DNA of 64,000 bases. It comes from Endoryza sp044226045. Lineage in GTDB: Bacteria; Bacteroidota; Bacteroidia; Chitinophagales; Chitinophagaceae. Position 1 is the first letter of the stretch; every line of letters begins with the position of its first letter. The position numbers and the translations under genes are program-made. The stretch is from assembly GCA_044226045.1 (NCBI GenBank), contig JBGAHR010000003.1, forward strand, positions 1-64,000, read 5' to 3'. The notes under the pieces were generated by a model. It ran no database searches and was not told the DNA's origin. It saw nothing but the letters and a program-made list of their open reading frames with translations. Of the stretch, positions 61,682 to 64,000 are shown one piece after another.

Positions 61682-61697
61682 TGGTACAAGGGTTGAA
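61682..61697 (+). promoter_or_regulatory. Candidate sigma-54 promoter for permease 13 (unit 3)
   Basis: TGGTACAAGGGTTGAA matches the consensus TGGCACRNNNNTTGCW at 10 of 12 defined positions, with correct spacing of -24 and -12 elements. It begins 54 bp after sites C, the same distance as at the adaptor operon. This is the best of the three promoter candidates. The leader to ATG 61855 would be about 145 bp. Confidence 0.5.
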
Positions 61698-61854
61698 CCA
61701 ATAAGGGGCCGGGTAAAACGCCGGTTTGGCCAACCATGTATTCGAACCTCCGGTTTACATCTCGTTCATATTCTCCGATTCATTCGGGCACAGATGTATT
61801 TTTGGCCATGTGCAGCCAGCTGTCTTTCCATTCTAACCAACTAAATGTACTGCC

Positions 61855-64000
61855 ATGAACATGTTCACCAACTATCTCAGGGTTGCCCTCAGGAGCTTCC
61901 GTAAACAAAAGCTGTTTACGGTGATCAATGTAATGGGTTTGGCCATTGGTATCAGTGCTTCACTGGTCATTTACCTGATCGTTCAGCATGAACTGAGCTA
62001 CGAGAAGTTTCAGAAAGACGGAGACCGGATCTATCGGGTGGTTAGCGAAATGAAATTTCCAGACTTAACCATCCATAATTCAGGAGTGCCGGGTCCTACA
62101 CCCAACGCACTTAAAACGGATGCAACCGGACTCGAAACCTTTTCTTTTTTCCATACGATCTGGGAAACCAAAACCGCTGTTCCGATCCCGGGCAACCAGT
62201 CGCCGGCCGTATTCAAACATCGCAAGCATGCCATTTGGGCCGATGAAAACTATTTTAAATTATTCGGGTATAAATGGCTGGCCGGTTCACCGGAAACCGC
62301 ACTAAAGGATCCCTACCAGGTGGTTTTGACCAAAAGCGCTGCCAATACCTATTTCTCCTCCCTGCAGCCCAAAGACATCATTGGTCGTGAAATCCTGTAC
62401 GACGACACGTTGCGTATGACCGTGTCCGGTATAGTGGCCGACCTCGACGAGGTGACAGATTTTACATTTGAAGAGTTTCTTTCGTTTGCCACAGTGCCGG
62501 TAACCAACTATAAAGACCAGGTAAACCTGACCGAATGGGGTAGCATCACTTCTTCTGCCCAACTTTTTGTAAAGCTCAATAAAGGCATCAGGCCGCAACA
62601 GATAGAAAAGCAATTGGTGGCGATCCGTGAAAAGTATCGCGAAAAAAACAAGGATCGGCCGCAGGATGATACTAAACATTACCTGCAGGCATTGTCGGAT
62701 ATCCACTTTAACGGAGATTATGACAATTTCGATCAGCGTATCGGAAGCAAACCGACTTTGTATGGATTGCTGGCTGTAGCAGCCTTCCTGCTTGTACTGG
62801 GATGCATCAATTTTATCAACCTCACCACCGCGCAATCTGCACAGCGTGCCAAGGAAATCGGTATTCGCAAAACCATGGGAAGCGGCAGGAGACAACTGAT
62901 GATGCAGTTCCTTAGCGAAACGGCTGTGCTTACATTCGTTGCCACGCTTTTGTCGATATTGATCACTCCCTGGTTGCTGAATATCTTCAAGGATTTTATT
63001 CCTCCCGGAATATCTTTTTCTTCGCTGAATCAACCGCATGTATGGTTGTTCCTGATTTTGTTACTGGTATTGGTAAGTGTGCTGGCAGGTTTTTATCCGG
63101 CACTGGTACTAACCCGTTTCAATCCGGTGATGGTCTTGAAGAACCAGGCTTTCTCCGGCACTTCACAAACACGCAAAGCCTGGTTGAGGAAAACACTGAC
63201 CGTAACACAGTTTGTGATAGCCCAGTTCCTGATCATTGCCACCCTGGTGGTAAGCAAACAGGTATATTACTCGTTGAATAAAGACCTGGGGTATAAACGC
63301 GACGCCATCGTTGTGTTCAATACACGCTATAATTTCTATTCCAAACAGAAGGATGAAAGAAGGTTCGTACTTCTTAATCAGTTGAAATCGATACCTGGTA
63401 TTGAGAACATAAGTCTTGGTGGTTCTTCGCCGGCTTCCAATAACACGAACACCACTACCATGTCGTATATAAACGGGGAAAAGAAATTGGAAACCATGGT
63501 AGAGGTAAAAACGGCCGATACCAATTATTTCAATGTGTATGGTATGAAATTACTGGCGGGTCGTGGTGTGGCACAAAGCGATACCACCCGCGAATACGTG
63601 ATCAATGAAACCTATGCCAGGTTTCTTGGATTTAACAATCCGGCTGATGCCGTTGGCAAGATGATAGGGGAAGAGAACTATAAAATTCCTATCGTGGGGA
63701 TTGTGCGGGATTTCCATACAAAATCTACGCACCAGCCTATCAAGCCACTTGCCTATTCTTCAGCAGCGAGCAGAAGTTTTGTTTTTCACCTGGCGCTCAA
63801 GCCAAAGAATGCCAATGAAGATTCGTGGAAAACAACCCTGGCACAGGTAGAGAAACTTTACAAGAAGCTCTATCCGGAAGATGAGTTTGACTATAGATTT
63901 TACGATGAAAGTATCGTTGCATTTTATAAATCGGAGCAGGATATCACGCGTTTGTTGAAATGGGCTTCCGGTCTTTGCATTTTTATCAGCTGTCTCGGAT
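61855..64000 (+). CDS. FtsX/MacB-type ABC permease 13, 3'-truncated by window edge
   Basis: About 715 residues are visible from ATG 61855 (MNMFTNYLRVALRSFRKQKL). The first helix has VINVMGLAIGISASLVIYLI. The first block is CINFINLTTAQSAQRAKEIGIRKTMGS. The frame is open to the window end, where the second FtsX block begins at the ISCLGL start (IFISCLGL). It resembles permease 1 in several places (TTAQ, a PGVP/NSGVPGP segment early in the periplasmic domain, KPLAYSS / KPIMIAS region late). The start also matches the paired-site and promoter spacing of unit 3. The missing C-terminus should end with the NPxKSLRSE tail if the gene is intact. Confidence 0.88.
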   Translation, partial: MNMFTNYLRVALRSFRKQKLFTVINVMGLAIGISASLVIYLIVQHELSYEKFQKDGDRIYRVVSEMKFPDLTIHNSGVPGPTPNALKTDATGLETFSFFHTIWETKTAVPIPGNQSPAVFKHRKHAIWADENYFKLFGYKWLAGSPETALKDPYQVVLTKSAANTYFSSLQPKDIIGREILYDDTLRMTVSGIVADLDEVTDFTFEEFLSFATVPVTNYKDQVNLTEWGSITSSAQLFVKLNKGIRPQQIEKQLVAIREKYREKNKDRPQDDTKHYLQALSDIHFNGDYDNFDQRIGSKPTLYGLLAVAAFLLVLGCINFINLTTAQSAQRAKEIGIRKTMGSGRRQLMMQFLSETAVLTFVATLLSILITPWLLNIFKDFIPPGISFSSLNQPHVWLFLILLLVLVSVLAGFYPALVLTRFNPVMVLKNQAFSGTSQTRKAWLRKTLTVTQFVIAQFLIIATLVVSKQVYYSLNKDLGYKRDAIVVFNTRYNFYSKQKDERRFVLLNQLKSIPGIENISLGGSSPASNNTNTTTMSYINGEKKLETMVEVKTADTNYFNVYGMKLLAGRGVAQSDTTREYVINETYARFLGFNNPADAVGKMIGEENYKIPIVGIVRDFHTKSTHQPIKPLAYSSAASRSFVFHLALKPKNANEDSWKTTLAQVEKLYKKLYPEDEFDYRFYDESIVAFYKSEQDITRLLKWASGLCIFISCLG

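Overview
The window looks like a chromosome segment of a Bacteroidota bacterium, most plausibly a member of the Chitinophagaceae. The evidence is a type IX secretion (T9SS) C-terminal sorting domain, full-length fused two-FtsX permeases of the MacB type, a CarH-like regulator with an ECF sigma factor next to a crt cluster, an imuA-imuB-dnaE2 cassette, and a TTTG/TAnnTTTG-like promoter. The family placement is inference. No RNA gene, CRISPR array or complete insertion sequence was seen.

Layout. (1) 1-6306, all on +: the end of a surface-polysaccharide cluster with two glycosyltransferases, a NodU/CmcH-type carbamoyltransferase, GDP-mannose 4,6-dehydratase and GDP-L-fucose synthase, and a PHP-type (CpsB/YwqE) phosphatase. 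(2) 6416-12596, all on +: a carotenoid cluster. A B12-binding MerR regulator (CarH/LitR type) and an ECF sigma factor precede crtI, crtB, idi, crtZ and crtY, enough to turn C20 precursor into zeaxanthin-type pigment. (3) 12846-18507: a T9SS-exported glycoside-hydrolase-like protein, an astacin-like zinc protease and a metacaspase-like protein, separated by palindromic intergenic repeats. (4) 18581-19126: a small toxin-antitoxin pair whose PemK/MazF-like toxin is frameshifted. (5) 19245-24695 on -: the mutasome operon imuA-imuB-dnaE2. (6) 24924-27843 on -: an NtrB-like histidine kinase and an NtrC-like sigma-54 response regulator.

(7) 28172-64000 on +: the notable part. One HlyD-type adaptor, a possible small lipoprotein and one MacB/LolD-type ATPase are followed by thirteen tandem but divergent full-length FtsX/MacB permeases (the last cut by the window end). 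They are interrupted once by a secreted DUF4097-type protein with an exact 18-residue TSGGN ladder. There is no second ATPase. The array is split by only a few large gaps. In three of them (before the adaptor at 28172, before the permease at 46583 and before the permease at 61855) I find the same arrangement: two inverted repeats of the form TGTnnC-N4/5-CGnACA, with centres 21-22 bp apart, followed 51-54 bp later by a -24/-12-like element. I infer that the divergent NtrC-type regulator drives three transcription units of one very large permease regulon, and that the single ATPase may serve many permeases. The orphan-permease architecture recalls the acidobacterial duplicated orphan permeases (ADOP), but the dedicated two-component control, the paired sites and the DUF4097 partner are what make this locus worth study.
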